Shown here in pieces: positions 30,560-41,327 of a stretch of 64,000 nt of DNA (position 1 is its first letter; every line of letters begins with the position of its first letter). The notes under the pieces were generated by a model, which saw only the letters and a program-made list of their open reading frames with translations, was not told the DNA's origin and made no database searches. Source of the stretch: Pogonophryne albipinna (taxonomy: Eukaryota; Chordata; Actinopteri; Perciformes; Artedidraconidae). The DNA lies in assembly GCA_028583405.1 (NCBI GenBank), contig CM053246.1, positions 7,259,459 to 7,323,458 of the forward strand. The letters are read 5' to 3'. The position numbers and the translations under genes were made by a program.

Positions 30560-31605
30560 TAACGGGAATAATCTCAGCTAACTGACGAAACGAACCATTT
30601 TTACCAAAACAAAACACAAGTCTCATAAGAAGCATCTAAATGACCCCTGAGCGAAAAATGCTAACCTATTACTGCACCGATAATCACTCCTAGCTCCCTT
30701 ATTACTTATCCTAGGTGCACATCCAACACATCGTTTATGATCGCAAGGAGACACAGAATCTAACGGTGCCCACCTCAACACTGAAAGCTACAAACTCGCG
30801 ACGTTATCAACAAAAACGTACATAAAAACAAGTGGCGCTAGGTAGCCCACAGCGCTAACATGGTTTACCTTCGTCTTTGTCTGGTCTAAACTGGTCTTCA
30901 ATGGCATTAAAACGATAAAAACGATGGTGTAGTTAATCCATAGGTTAATCCAATGTGACTGCGTCCTCTTTGAAATGTTCTGATAATCCATAAGCAATAA
31001 AACAGCTTTTCCGTTGCTTGATATCAGAGCAGCGATATTTCTCCCCTCTGCTGCAAGCTAGCATGCACAGAGACGCCACCTTTTTTTTTAACATGTGTGT
31101 GCGGGACGATTTCCCTTGGATTCTATTTGCTCTAACGGTCAAAAAGAGATGTCACATGTCAAAATCGAAGAAGGGGGGCCAGAGATATGGAAAATCCACC
31201 CAAATGGCCCCAGAAGAGTTTTTTTGTGCTAAATCTGTCTAAAAAGGTCAAATATCACTTGTTTTGCATCAATCTTGATACAGGGTACTTATTATATGTT
31301 GTACTTTGGATTCATAAAGCTTTTAGTCTACTAAACCATCATCCAAGGTTAGTTTTCACTACAGGTACAAAATATTTTTTGGACGGACACTATAATTTAC
31401 AGTTTTTTACCATGTTCAATCTGATTTTTTTTTTTTTTAAATAAAAAACATCTATATTGATTCTGACTTTTCTACATCCAACTCACAGGTTTATCATTAC
31501 TTTGAGAAAAAAGATTATTAATTTAACCCTTTTAGAAGGGAAGATATGGTCATTTGTTCTGGGAATGTCATTTTCGGAAAAAAAACAGGCTTGGGGCCTA
31601 ACAGG
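30560..31605 (-). mobile_element. TTAA-flanked repeat, copy A
   Basis: Ends at TTAA 31606-31609 with the terminus CCTGTTAGGCCCCAAGCC (read in minus). The part 30890-31605 is an inverted copy of 33477-34203. The distal border near 30540 is not sharp. It interrupts the LINE after DLSFN. Confidence 0.65.
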
Positions 31606-31613
31606 TTAAAGGA

Positions 31614-31803
31614 TAAATCCTGATCAAATATAACCCCAAGATTCCTTACAGTCTCACTGGAGGCCAAATTAATGCCATCCATAGTTAGTATATCTTTAGA
31701 TAATTTGTTTCGTAGATTCTTTCGGCCGAGTACAATAACTTCAGTTTTGGCCGTGTTTAACATCAAAAAGTTTAAAGTCATCCACGTTTTTAAGTCCTTG
31801 AGG
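31614..31803 (-). mobile_element. LINE RT fragment (thumb region)
   Basis: The minus frame reads MDGINLASSETVRNLGVIFD and QDLSFN. It is part of the same LINE, bounded by the TTAA repeat on one side and an hAT MITE on the other. Confidence 0.75.
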
Positions 31804-32505
31804 TAGTGTTGCACGGAGTACCGATACTTGAAAGGTACCGCGATACCCTGCCGTTAAAAACGTTACGATTCCTCCATTTCATTAGTATCGGTACTTTAAG
31901 AATGACGGGGAAAAGTACTCCGGTGAGAATGCGCCGTTACGTGTGTGTGTTCAGCGCTCTGCTTCCACTCCCTGCACTGCAGCCGTGCCTGCAGTCCATC
32001 CCCTCTCAAGCACGCTCTAAGTGCCTCCCCTCTCTCGTGCACGCGCTAGCTGCCAGAGCATGTGAGAAAACGAGAAGCATGGCTGCAAGTGGGAGTGCAA
32101 CTGCCGCTGCGCCTCAGCTTGTTGACAAAAAAGACGCCAGAAGCGAAATTTGGAAGTATTTTAGCTATATCTCTGACAGTGAGGTTATGTTCTATTTTTT
32201 GTCGGAGACCTCATTGTGTTGAATGTCATTTCTGTTGTTTAATATACAAATCTATTTTGACAAAAAAGTAGTTTGAGATGATGCTTATTTTTATTTAATA
32301 CGAATTATTGTCATTTATTTTATTTATTGTTCTCATTGTTTAAACGTTTGTGTTATGGTTATGGTTCTGGTGTGAAATAAAGCACAATAATTACATTTAA
32401 GACTGTTTCCCTTTTTTTAAGAAAAGTATCGAAAAAGAATCGGAATCGCAATTCTTGACTTGGTATCGGTATCGAACCCAAAATATTGGTACCGTGACAA
32501 CAATA
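31804..32505. mobile_element. hAT MITE with exact 8-bp duplication in the LINE
   Basis: CCTTGAGG on both sides (31796-31803, 32506-32513). Inverted ends TAGTGTTGCACGG and TATTGTTGTCACGG. No transposase is recognised. Confidence 0.9.
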
Positions 32506-32513
32506 CCTTGAGG

Positions 32514-33476
32514 CAGTCTTGAATTTTATTTAGATGATTCATTTCATCAGGCTTGATTGATAAATATAGTTGACTATCATCCGCATAACAATGAAAATGT
32601 ACAGAATGATTCCTTATAATATTGCCTAACGGAAGCAATGTGAACAAAATAGGTCCAAGCACTGAGCCCTGTGGCACTCCATGGCTAACTTTGGTTTGCA
32701 TGGAAGATTAATCGTTGACACGTACAAACAGAGCGTTCAGATAGATAGGACCTAAACCAGCCTAAAGCAGTTCCCTTTATGCCAACTAAGTGCTCTAGTC
32801 TTTGCAATAGGATATCATGATCGATAGTATCAAATGCAGCACTGATATCGAGCAAAACAAGAATGGAGACAAGTCCTTTGTCTGAGGCTATTAGAAGGTC
32901 ATTTGTGACTTTAACCAGAGCTGTCTCTGTGCTATGATGTGTTCTAAAGCCAGACTGAACATCTTCAAATAAATCATTGTTTTTTAAGTAATCACACAAC
33001 TGTTTTGCGACCGCTTTCTTGAGAATTTTTGTTATCACTGCTACTTTGAATGATTGTGGAACATAGCCTGATAGTAAAGACATATTCATAATATTTAATA
33101 AAGAAGTGCTAATTAATGGAAAAACTTCCTTTAACAGCTTAGTTGGAATTGGGTCCAACATGCACGTTGATGGTTTAGAAGAGAGAATCATTGAATTTAA
33201 TTGTTCAAGGTTTATGGCTGAAAAGCATTCTAGTTTACTATCTAGTGTAATATTAGAACTTACGTTTCCGGGAGTTGTTGATAACACTATACTGGTCAAA
33301 GGCAAGAGGTCATTAATTTTGTTTCTAAGAGTAACAATTTTATCGTTAAAAAAGCACATAAAATCATTACGACTGAGTGCTATGGGAATAGAAGGCTCAA
33401 TCGAGCTGTGGCTCTCTGTCAGCCTGGCTACAGTGCTGAAAAGAAATCTTGCATTATTCTTATTCTCATCTATTAA
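32514..33476 (-). mobile_element. LINE reverse transcriptase fragment, L2/Rex type
   Basis: Minus-strand frames: [91 protein letters not shown] and [12 protein letters not shown] with the RT A motif and the YADD box. The frame shifts around 32690. Upstream it is cut by repeat copy B at 33477. The endonuclease domain is missing. Confidence 0.85.
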
Positions 33477-34203
33477 CCTGTTAAGCCCTGAGCCTGTTTT
33501 TCAGGTCTCAGGCTCGAAAATGACATTCCCAGAACAAATGACCATATCTTCCCTTCTAAAAGGGTTACATTAATAATCTTTTTTCTCAAAGTAATGATAA
33601 ACCTGTGAGTTGGATGTAGAAAAGTCAGAATCAATATAGATGTTTTTATTTTAAAGAAAATTCAGATTGAACATAGTAAAAAAACTGTAAATTATAGTGT
33701 CCGTCCAAAAATTATTTTTTACTTATAGTGAAAACTACCCTTGGATGATGGTAAGGTAGACTAAAAGCTTTAGGAATCCAAAGTACAACATATAATAAGC
33801 ACCCTGTATCAAGATTGATGCAAAACAAGTGACATTTGACCTTTTTAGAGAGGTTTAGCAAAAAAAACTCCACCTCTGAGGTGATTTAGGTGGAATATGG
33901 GGGTTTTACCATTTCTCTGGAACCCATTGGTCGATTTTGGTGATTGACATCTCTTTCTGACCGTTAGAGCCAATAGAATCGAAGGGGAATCTCCCCTCTC
34001 ACACACATGCTAAAACAAAAAGGTGGGGGCTTCGTGCACACAGTTTTGCATCAGAGTGAAAATATTTCTAGCTCTGACCTCTAGAAACGGAAAAGCAGGT
34101 TTATTGCTTATGGATTATCAGAAATCATTTCAAAGGGACACAGACACATTGGATTAACCTATGGATTAACTTCAGCAGCGGTTTTAATGCCATTGAAGAC
34201 CAC
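33477..34203 (+). mobile_element. TTAA-flanked repeat, copy B
   Basis: Starts after TTAA (33473-33476) with CCTGTTAAGCCCTGAGCC and ends near ccattgaagaccacccatg. It is the inverted counterpart of 30890-31605. No coding sequence. Confidence 0.65.
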
Positions 34204-34405
34204 CCATGTATAGGCTCTTATAGTAGCCTATACATTGGAATGATTAAAAAACTTGTTTTTATTTATCCTAATAATTATAAAGGAGAGCCTTGGAAATATG
34301 TGTTTACATAATTTGTAAACACATATTAGTTTGAGACCCACTGAGATAACTTAGACTAAAATTAACTATCTAAACACTCAGAGTCCTATACCTCTCTCTC
34401 TCTCT
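34204..34405. repeat. hAT-like dispersed repeat fragment
   Basis: Contains gtttgagacccactgagata and the ttataaaggagagccttgga stretch also found inverted at 46850-46960. A (TC)n run is at 34392-34409. Confidence 0.55.
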
Positions 34406-34410
34406 CTCTA

Positions 34411-34691
34411 CTTTGGTCTGATGGGTCCAAATTAGAGATTTTTGGTTCCAACCTCTGTGTCTCTGTGAGACGCAGAGAAGGTGAGCGGATGGTTTCTGCA
34501 TGAGTGGTTCCCACCATGAAGCATGGAGAAGGAGGTGAGATGGTGGTGGGGGGGGGGGGGGGGTCTTTGCTGGTGTCACTGTTGGTGATTTATTCAGAAT
34601 TCAAGGCACCCTTAACCAGCATGGCTACCACAGCCTTCTGCAGTAGCAAGCAAAATATAAATCATATTCTGGATTTTTTAACACTTTTTAG
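34411..34691 (+). mobile_element. Tc1 transposase middle/C-terminal remnant
   Basis: Plus-strand frames give SDGSKLEIFGSNLCVSVRRR, then VVPTMKHGEGG and, after a run of G at 34547-34563, SEF-type sequence. It has tttaacactttttag just before the hAT at 34692. This is the Tc1 catalytic second half, heavily damaged, in the same orientation as 26008-26481. Confidence 0.75.
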
Positions 34692-35414
34692 TAGGGATGC
34701 TCCGATCAATCGGTCACCGATCGAGATCGGCCGATACTCACTCTCTACTGATCGTTCGGTGCGCTCTAAACATGCCGACCGCGAGAGCCGATCGCAAGAC
34801 GTAAAATACATGACACTTTTCTCTGTGTGCGGCAAAAGAAGCTCACCAAAATGGCTTCACCGGTCAGGCATTATTTTAAGGTGTCCGAAAAAGACAGTAA
34901 AATAGCGGTATGCAACGTGTGTGAAGCAGAAATCCTGCAGCTCCGCCAGCCGGACCGGTAAGCGGAGCGAAACACACAAGAGTTAGACCTAACACACTTA
35001 GCTATTTTATCTACCTCTGGAACAAGCTAAACTAGTCATTATAAATATATGTATTCTTCACTGTCTGGTCACTCATTACTGGATCAGTGAGCTGCATGAG
35101 ATACTGACAGGCTGTCAGGAGAGGGAGAGAGGGGGAGAGAGGGGGGAGAGAGAGAGAGGGAGAGAAGAAAAGAGAGCGCTTCCGCTCATTTCTCCCGTGT
35201 TATTATCCAAAGTGAATGTAAACTTGAATAATGTACATCATTTGAATGTAATAATTAAGATGATTGTTGTTTGTGGAAGCTCCAGTGAATGAACCCCATT
35301 AACTGAGTTTTAAACATCACGTTAAATGGAAGATTTAAAGTGATGTTTAAATCTTCCATTTAGGCCCCGCCCACTCGATCGGATCGGCCGAAATTGGCGA
35401 TCGGAGCATCCCTA
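34692..35414 (+). mobile_element. hAT element with exact 8-bp duplication, BED fragment inside
   Basis: CTTTTTAG on both sides (34684-34691, 35415-35422). Inverted ends TAGGGATGCTCCGATC. A start at about 34851 encodes MASPVRHYFKVSEKDSKIAV, then CNVC, the beginning of a BED zinc finger, followed by a stop. A (GA)n-rich stretch is at 35118-35165. It is inserted in the Tc1 3' region. Confidence 0.92.
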
Positions 35415-35422
35415 CTTTTTAG

Positions 35423-35567
35423 TTTACTAGATAATTCTAGTTGATGTGTTCTTTTATCGTTTTGATGTCTTCAGTATAAATCTAAAAAGTAGAACCAATT
35501 TAAATAAATAAAAATCTTTGAATGAGAAGATGTGTCCAAACGTTTGACTGCGTCTAATACTAGTGCA
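35423..35567 (+). mobile_element. Tc1 element, 3' end
   Basis: Continues the Tc1 after the hAT (tttactagataattctag, ttttgatgtcttcagtataa) and ends with the inverted terminus (gaatgagaagatgtgtccaa). This is colinear with the pieces at 19551, 26008 and 34411. Confidence 0.85.
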
Positions 35568-35613
35568 TATCTCTCTCAAAATATATATTCTGTGAATATA
35601 TATATATATATAT

Positions 35614-36832
35614 TAGGGGTGTAACGGTACACGTACCCGTACCGAAATTATTCGGTACGGGCCCTTCGGTTCGGTACACGTGTGTACCGAAGTGTACCGA
35701 ACGAATATAACGTTAAACGTAAAAAATTGAGAACGTGAACAACTTCTTGGAAGTAATCTCAGGTGCTGCGTCGCAGCATTCAGAGTAATTTGCTCCCATT
35801 GTGTTCAACGCGTCATAGAGCGAGCAAGTCATTTCATTGGACGAGCTGGTCAGAGGGATGCGTTCAAATGTAATCAGTAATTTGAGGAACTGTCGAAATG
35901 GCGAACGCAGATAAAGTTGAGCTCTAAAATCCTCCAGCATCATTGAAGTCTCCGGTTTGGGAACATTTTGGTTTCGCAGTTACGTACAAGGATGACGGAC
36001 AAAGACAGGTGGACCGAACCAAAGCTGTTTGTCGGCATTGTTCAACTAAAATTGGTTACGCGGCTGGCAATACATCAAACTTGCACACTCATTTGAAAAG
36101 GCATCACCCGAACGTGAATATCACCGGTACCAAAAGACTGAAGTGCAAACCCAACTCCCGCTAGCATTTAAGCCTCCACCACTCGCAAAAAGTTCAGACC
36201 GAGCCAAAGCTATTACAAATGCCAAATATCCTTATGTTGCCATGTTAGCAAAGCGCTACCTGGCTGTATCTGCTACCTCTGTCCCTAGCGAGAGGGTGTT
36301 CTCCACAGCAGGAGACATTGTTAGTGCCAGCAGATCTGCCCTTTCGGCAAGCAATGTGGACAAGTTCATCTTTCTTTAAAACAACATGAAAATACAATGA
36401 CAAGCAAGTCATAATGTCAAACTGGCTGCTTAGGTACTAGTACAGTACAGTTCAAATACAGATTATTTCAGTTCATCGAAAAGCTGCACCTTAATGTTTA
36501 TTTTATTTTATATTTATTTGAGTGAATATTCATAGTTTAATAATAATTAAAACCCCAAAACTAATAGTTTATGTTTTGTGAGTAGCTACTAGTACAGTAA
36601 AGTTCAAATACAGATTATTTCAGTTCATCGAAATGCTGCACCTTAATGTTTATTTTATTATATTTTGTATTTATTTGAGTGAATACATTATTCACAGTTT
36701 AACAATAATGAAAAAAATATATGTTATGTTTTGTGATAATTTTTTCTGCTGTACCGAAAACGTACCGAACCGAACCGTGACCTAAAAACCGAGGTACGTA
36801 CCGAACCGAAATGTTTGTGAACCGTTACACCC

Positions 36833-36835
<3 letters not shown>
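35614..36835 (+). mobile_element. Small BED-type hAT, internally deleted
   Basis: Inverted ends TAGGGGTGTAACGGTACAC and TAGGGGTGTAACGGTTCAC lie within a TA-rich tract (8-bp flanks atatatat). It keeps the BED zinc finger and the C-terminal dimerisation part of the transposase and lacks the middle. Confidence 0.9.
35943..36379 (+). pseudogene. hAT transposase relic: BED finger fused to dimerisation tail
   Basis: 35943-36164 encodes the BED finger: WEHFGFAVTYKDD, VCRHCSTKI and LHTHLKRHHPN (C-x2-C, H-x4-H). A one-base shift near 36145 changes frame. Then QTQLPLAFKPPP and RAKAITNAKYPYVAMLAKRY follow, with SATSVPSERVFSTAGDIVSA and SNVDKFIFL, the hAT dimerisation domain. The junction at KAITNA/KYPYV shows that the whole catalytic region is deleted. 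If the shift is an error, a BED-plus-dimerisation protein could be made. Confidence 0.82.

Positions 36836-36907
<72 letters not shown>
36836..36907. repeat. (TA)n microsatellite between two hAT elements
   Basis: About 36 TA units bordered on each side by hAT termini. Confidence 0.95.
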
Positions 36908-36910
<3 letters not shown>

Positions 36911-37662
36911 GGATGTCCCGATCACATTTTTTTGCTCCCGATCCGATTCCGATCATTTGATTTTGACAATCTGCCGATACCGATTTTTCCCGATCCGATC
37001 TTTATGCAATGCATTAAGAGAAAAAAAAGGTAACAGATAATGGCTGGTCATCCAACGCGATGAGTTCAGCTATCTTGGCTGTTATTTGTTTGGCCTTTTC
37101 ACTGTTCTGGGGCAGTTTCTCTTTCCTTTTAAAAGTCTCTGAAAGTGTCGGTTGTTTCAGTGCCGTTACCTGAGTGGCCGCTGTGTACTCGTCCTGTTGT
37201 TGTTTATGTTTGTTTCTCAGGTGGCGTATTAGATTGGTCGTGTTGAACGTAGCTCTGTTCTTTCCACCACGCGGAACCTCCACCTTGCAAACATTGCATC
37301 TGGCTGTTACACTGCCTTCGCTTTCAATTTTATAATACTTCCAAACTCCTGACATTTTCTCTGTCCCGAGTCCCGAGTCACCAGCTGAACGTAGCCTCTC
37401 GTTAGCTTACTGCTAGACACTGCGCGCCCACTCTGTTGCCAGCTTTGAGAGAAATAAGCAACCAGGTCTCAAAACAAGCCCAAAAGAAGCAACACATACA
37501 TGATGTTGTGTCATTTCAAACCAAAACTAAGGCCTCAGGATGACTTTAAGACGTGAACATGGTCATTTTTGTTTTGTAACATTAAATAATAATAAAAAAA
37601 AAAATAATAAAAAAAAAAACGGCTCCGATCCCCGATCACGTGATCGGATCGGGACATCTCTA
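36908..37662 (-). mobile_element. BED-type hAT element, truncated
   Basis: Inverted ends TAGGGATGTCCCGATC and TAGAGATGTCCCGATC, flanked by TA repeat. The coding remnant is on the minus strand. Confidence 0.88.
37014..37355 (-). pseudogene. hAT transposase N-terminus with BED zinc finger
   Basis: Encodes SGVWKYYKIESEG, CNVCKVEVPRGG and LIRHLRNKHKQQ (C-x2-C, H-x4-H), then a linker QPTLSETFKRKEK and the start of the catalytic part (AELIALDDQPLSV). The frame leaves the family at about 37025 and hits the element end. Only the DNA-binding part remains. Confidence 0.8.
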
Positions 37663-38239
37663 ATATATATATATATATATATATACAGAATATATTATAA
37701 ATACATGTTGGCAACCAATAATTGATTGATGAGATTTTACATTAATGTTTTAATTACTTAATGACCTTTGTACTAGTTCCCCTATTCTTTATCAAGTAAC
37801 ATTTTAGATGTGTTTAATTTATTATTGAACATATTTATTCATTGATTTCTTTATGAATTATTCTCCCGCAATTTGAATTAATCCAAAGTGTTTGTTTTTC
37901 TTTTCTTTTACACATTTAAAAATAAAAGGTGAATAAAGAAGCACATTAAAACTAAAGTATCAATGTATGTCACATTTAACCAACTAGTGCCTACATGTAT
38001 GGGTAATATTTAAATCAGTAAATTAAATGGCATATATATTATATATTTATAAATATATTTATTTCGGTAGGTTTGCTCTACCGTAATACATTTTAATTAT
38101 TATAATAAAGTACATGTGTAATACTTACATAATTTTACTTAAATAAGATATGAATGCATGCAGTACTTTAACTTGTAATGGAGTATTTTGCAAATGTATT
38201 GTCTTTTCAAATGTATTATCTTTTCAATTTACACACGGC
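37663..38239. other. AT-rich spacer without recognised features
   Basis: Only low-complexity AT sequence. Confidence 0.4.
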
Positions 38240-38470
38240 ATCTATTGCACGTCTGTCCGTCCTGGGAGAGGGATCCCTCCTCTGTTGCTCCCATTTTCCC
38301 CTTTAAACTGCGGGTTTTCTCTGGAAGTTTTTCCTTGTACGATGTGAGGGTCTAAGGACAGAGGGTGTCGTATTGTCATACTGATATTCTGTACAAACTG
38401 TGAAGTCCACTGAGACAAATGTAACATTTGTGATATTGGGCTATATAAATAAACATTGATTGATTGATTT
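38240..38470 (+). mobile_element. LINE 3' end, (TGAT)n-terminated
   Basis: Opposite orientation copy of the tail at 26883-27125. Contains tgtaacatttgtgatattgg and ends ataaacattgattgattgat. Confidence 0.8.
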
Positions 38471-38610
38471 TCACAGTGTGGTGTTTTTACTTTTACTTCA
38501 GGATCTACTACCTGCAGCAAGTGCTGATAAAGGGTCTAAAGTGTTATTAATGTGACAATAAAGTGCTACTGAAGAGTGTAAAGTGTTAATTAAGGGTAAA
38601 GGGAACAGAC

Positions 38611-38803
38611 CTGCTCTGTGTATCCGAAGTTGAGGCTGTAAAACGGCGTCCAGTAGTTTCTGGAGTCTCTTGTTCTCCTCTTTGGAAAGAGACCGCTCCT
38701 CCTCGTACTCTGCTATCGTTTTTTCAAACAGAGCAAATATCTCTTCAACAGCAGCAGTGAGTCGCTGCTTCTTCAACGACAGCAGCATTTGGACTTTACT
38801 CAT
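38611..38803 (-). CDS. C2H2 zinc-finger protein, first coding exon
   Basis: Encodes MSKVQMLLSLKKQRLTAAVE, EEIFALFEKTIAEYEEE and a coiled-coil-like stretch ending QLRIHRA. This is the standard N-terminal exon of fish C2H2 zinc-finger genes. The donor after GCAG is gtctgt, phase 1. It matches the phase of the acceptor at 18992, restoring the usual HRA-DVQLL junction. An upstream in-frame ATG at 38863 exists, but MSK is the family start. The partner exon is about 19.6 kb away across nested transposons. A different, closer exon cannot be excluded. Confidence 0.75.
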
Positions 38804-39637
38804 GTTTACTAGATCACCTTTTCCTGCAAACTCCGTTAAACACAGCGTTTCTCTCTCCATCAATCTCTCAATCTGACTAGTGTTGCTAACGTGTTTCCAG
38901 CTAGCATGCTAAGCTAGCTCCTATAGTCCGAAGTAAACGCTCCAGAAAAAAGAGCACACAGTCCATTCAGAGGTTACTCGGTTTATCCAGACACACAGAT
39001 GATGGATCAGTAGTGCTGGAGCTCACACACACTTTCTCAGGAACACAGAGAGAGAACCGTAGCGACGAGACGCCACCTCGATCCAGGTTCTTGTTCTTCT
39101 TCTTCTCTCGGTTTTTTGCGGATTGCAAACAACTTTAAGGTGCATACCGCCATCTACTGTACACGAGTGTGTATCACCCGTCCTCAGATTGGCGAAGTCA
39201 CGCCCATCTACTTCCGCCCCATGGGACCTTATTTCTGAAAAATTATGCATTGAAGTCAATGGAGAGAGAAAGATTATCTTTTCGATCCCGTTTGAATTGT
39301 GCCACATATGATGTTTGTCAATCTTAAAAAATAATTTCCATGTCAAAAAAGTCACAGTTTGTCATAAAACTGTTGAAATATAAGACTATGAAAAATATGC
39401 AACTAGAAAGACAACCCATCCCAGAATCCCGGTCCCGCATGCTGGCTCTTACGGAACCGACTAACTCCCCTTTTGTGTATGTACAGCTCTCAACATGCCC
39501 AGACTTGGAGTGATTTTCACCTCTTTTAATACTTTTCACCTCATTCTGAAAGAAAGAAGTGAAATGTGCCAACGTCACGGCCGTCTTGGTGTGGGTGCGA
39601 GACGAGAGATGTAGGTCATTGAGCGGTTCACACAACA

Positions 39638-41153
39638 ACCTCCCCTTTCTCTCCAAAACAATAGAACGCATCATCTCCAAACAACTTCACCGCCATCTTC
39701 AATCAAATCACCTGTTCGAACCCCTTCAGTCTGGTTTTCGTCCCCATCACAGCACAGAAACGGCACTCGTCAGGGTCCTCAATGACCTCCTCACCTCTGC
39801 TGACACCGGTTCCCTCAACATCCTCATCCTCCTCGACCTGAGTGCAGCCTTCGATACCGTGAGCCACAACATCCTGCTCACCCGACTCCAAGACATCGGT
39901 ATCGAAGGTACTGCACTCAGGTGGCTCCAGTCCTACCTCTCCGACAGATCCCACTTCATCTCCCTCAACAATCACTCCTCTGCCGCCGCTACAGTCACCC
40001 AAGGTGTTCCCCAAGGCTCAGTACTCGGCCCCCTCCTCTTCATCATCTACATCCTCCCCCTTGGTCAGATTCTCCGCCACTACAACCTGGAATTCCACTG
40101 CTATGCCGATGACACTCAGATCTACCTCAGCACCAAATCCCTCCATAACCCCCCCCTCACCCACATTGAATCCTGTCTGACTGACTTGAAATCCTGGATG
40201 CAAAAAAACTTTCTTAAACTCAACAGCAATAAAACTGAACTCCTCCTCATCGGCTCCAAATCCACCCTCAGTAAAACCCCCAACCTCACACTGACCATCG
40301 ATGGCACCCCTGTTTCCCCCTCAACCCAGGCACGAAACCTCGGGGTTATATTCGATCCCACCCTCTCCCTTGACCCCCACGTCCGCCAAGTTGTCAAAAT
40401 CTCATTTTTCCATCTCCGCAACATTGCCAAAATCCGTCCCTATCTCACCCGCCCCGCAGCTGAGCGACTCATTCACGCCTTCATCTCCTCCCGCCTCGAC
40501 TACTGTAACTCCCTCTTATACGGCATCAGCTCCACCTCCCTCAGTAGACTCCAGCGTGTCCAGAACGCAGCCGCCAGACTCCTCACCCACACCAAATCAT
40601 GGCACCATATCACCCCGGTCCTCAAAGAATTACACTGGCTTCCCGTTACTCACCGCATCAATTACAAACTCCTGGTCCTCACCTACAAAGCCCTCCACCA
40701 TCTGGCCCCTCCCTACCTCACTGACCTCCTCATCCCCTACCATCCTCCCCGGACCCTCAGATCCACCTCGGCCGGCCTGCTTTCCACCCCCAAAGCCAAA
40801 CTCCGGAGCTTTGGGGACAGAGCTTTCTCTGTGGCGGCCCCAAAGCTCTGGAACTCCCTCCCCCAAGACCTCCGTGAGTCCGAGTCCCTCACTCTGTTCC
40901 AGTCCCGCCTCAAAACCCATCTTTTCATCTCTCTCTATCCGTAAAACGACCTCCTCCTGACTGTTTTGTTTTGCTCTTGTTCTTGTTGACTTTCTTTCTT
41001 TGTTTTGTTTTGTTGTTTTTGTTGTTTTTCTTAGTCTGTTGTCTACCTGCCCCAGTCTATCTAACCCCCCCCCCCCCTTCCCCCTCATATTGTAAAGCGT
41101 CTTTGGGTTCCATAAAAGCGCTATAAAAATCCAATTTATTATTATTATTATTA
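39638..41153 (+). mobile_element. L2-type LINE, 5'-truncated, with long RT frame
   Basis: Inserted in the repeat at 39190-41327. It ends with (ATT)n at 41137-41152. Upstream it starts inside the reverse transcriptase, so it is a truncated copy. The 3' UTR has a C run at 41060-41070. Confidence 0.9.
39650..40944 (+). pseudogene. L2 reverse transcriptase, C-terminal portion (about 430 codons, open)
   Basis: The open frame contains QSGFRPHHSTETALV, LLDLSAAFDTVSHNILL (motif A), [16 protein letters not shown] (motif B), FHCYADDTQIYLS (YADD catalytic box), KLNSNKTELLLIG and NLGVIFDPTLSLD. It also has the C-terminal SRLDYCNSLLYG, HITPVLKELHWLPV and LKTHLFISLYP segments. There is no internal stop. 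The endonuclease and RT N-terminus are absent. The frame is unusually C-rich compared with its neighbours. The start printed upstream of 39638 belongs to the host repeat. Confidence 0.88.
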
Positions 41154-41327
41154 ACAAAAGTGTTACTTTTACGACACATTTTTATTTTTTTGACTTGTAA
41201 AATTATCTTTTAAATTGACAAACATCATATGTATAATTCGTGGCACAATTCAAACGGGATCGAAAGATAATCTTTCTCTCTCCATTGACTTCAATGCATA
41301 ACTTTCAGAAATAAGGTCCCATGGAGG

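Larger units (their letters stand above)
39190..41327. mobile_element. Second copy of the THAP-associated inverted-repeat element
   Basis: The left arm starts TTGGCGAAGTCACGCCC and reads catgggaccttatttctgaa. The right arm (41160-41327) mirrors it up to aaggtcccatgg. The outermost right end is replaced by an hAT at 41328. An L2 element has inserted at 39638. No THAP frame is left in this copy. Confidence 0.7.

Noticed and set aside
31806..32222. 138-codon plus frame
   Set aside because: It lies within an hAT MITE with exact duplication and matches no domain I know; probably chance.
34504..34905. 133-codon plus frame starting in Tc1
   Set aside because: It runs through a poly-G tract and across the Tc1/hAT border, so it is not one gene.
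40301..41157. Ser/Pro-rich plus frame and 175-codon minus frame over the L2 element
   Set aside because: They are shadows of the C-rich reverse transcriptase frame.
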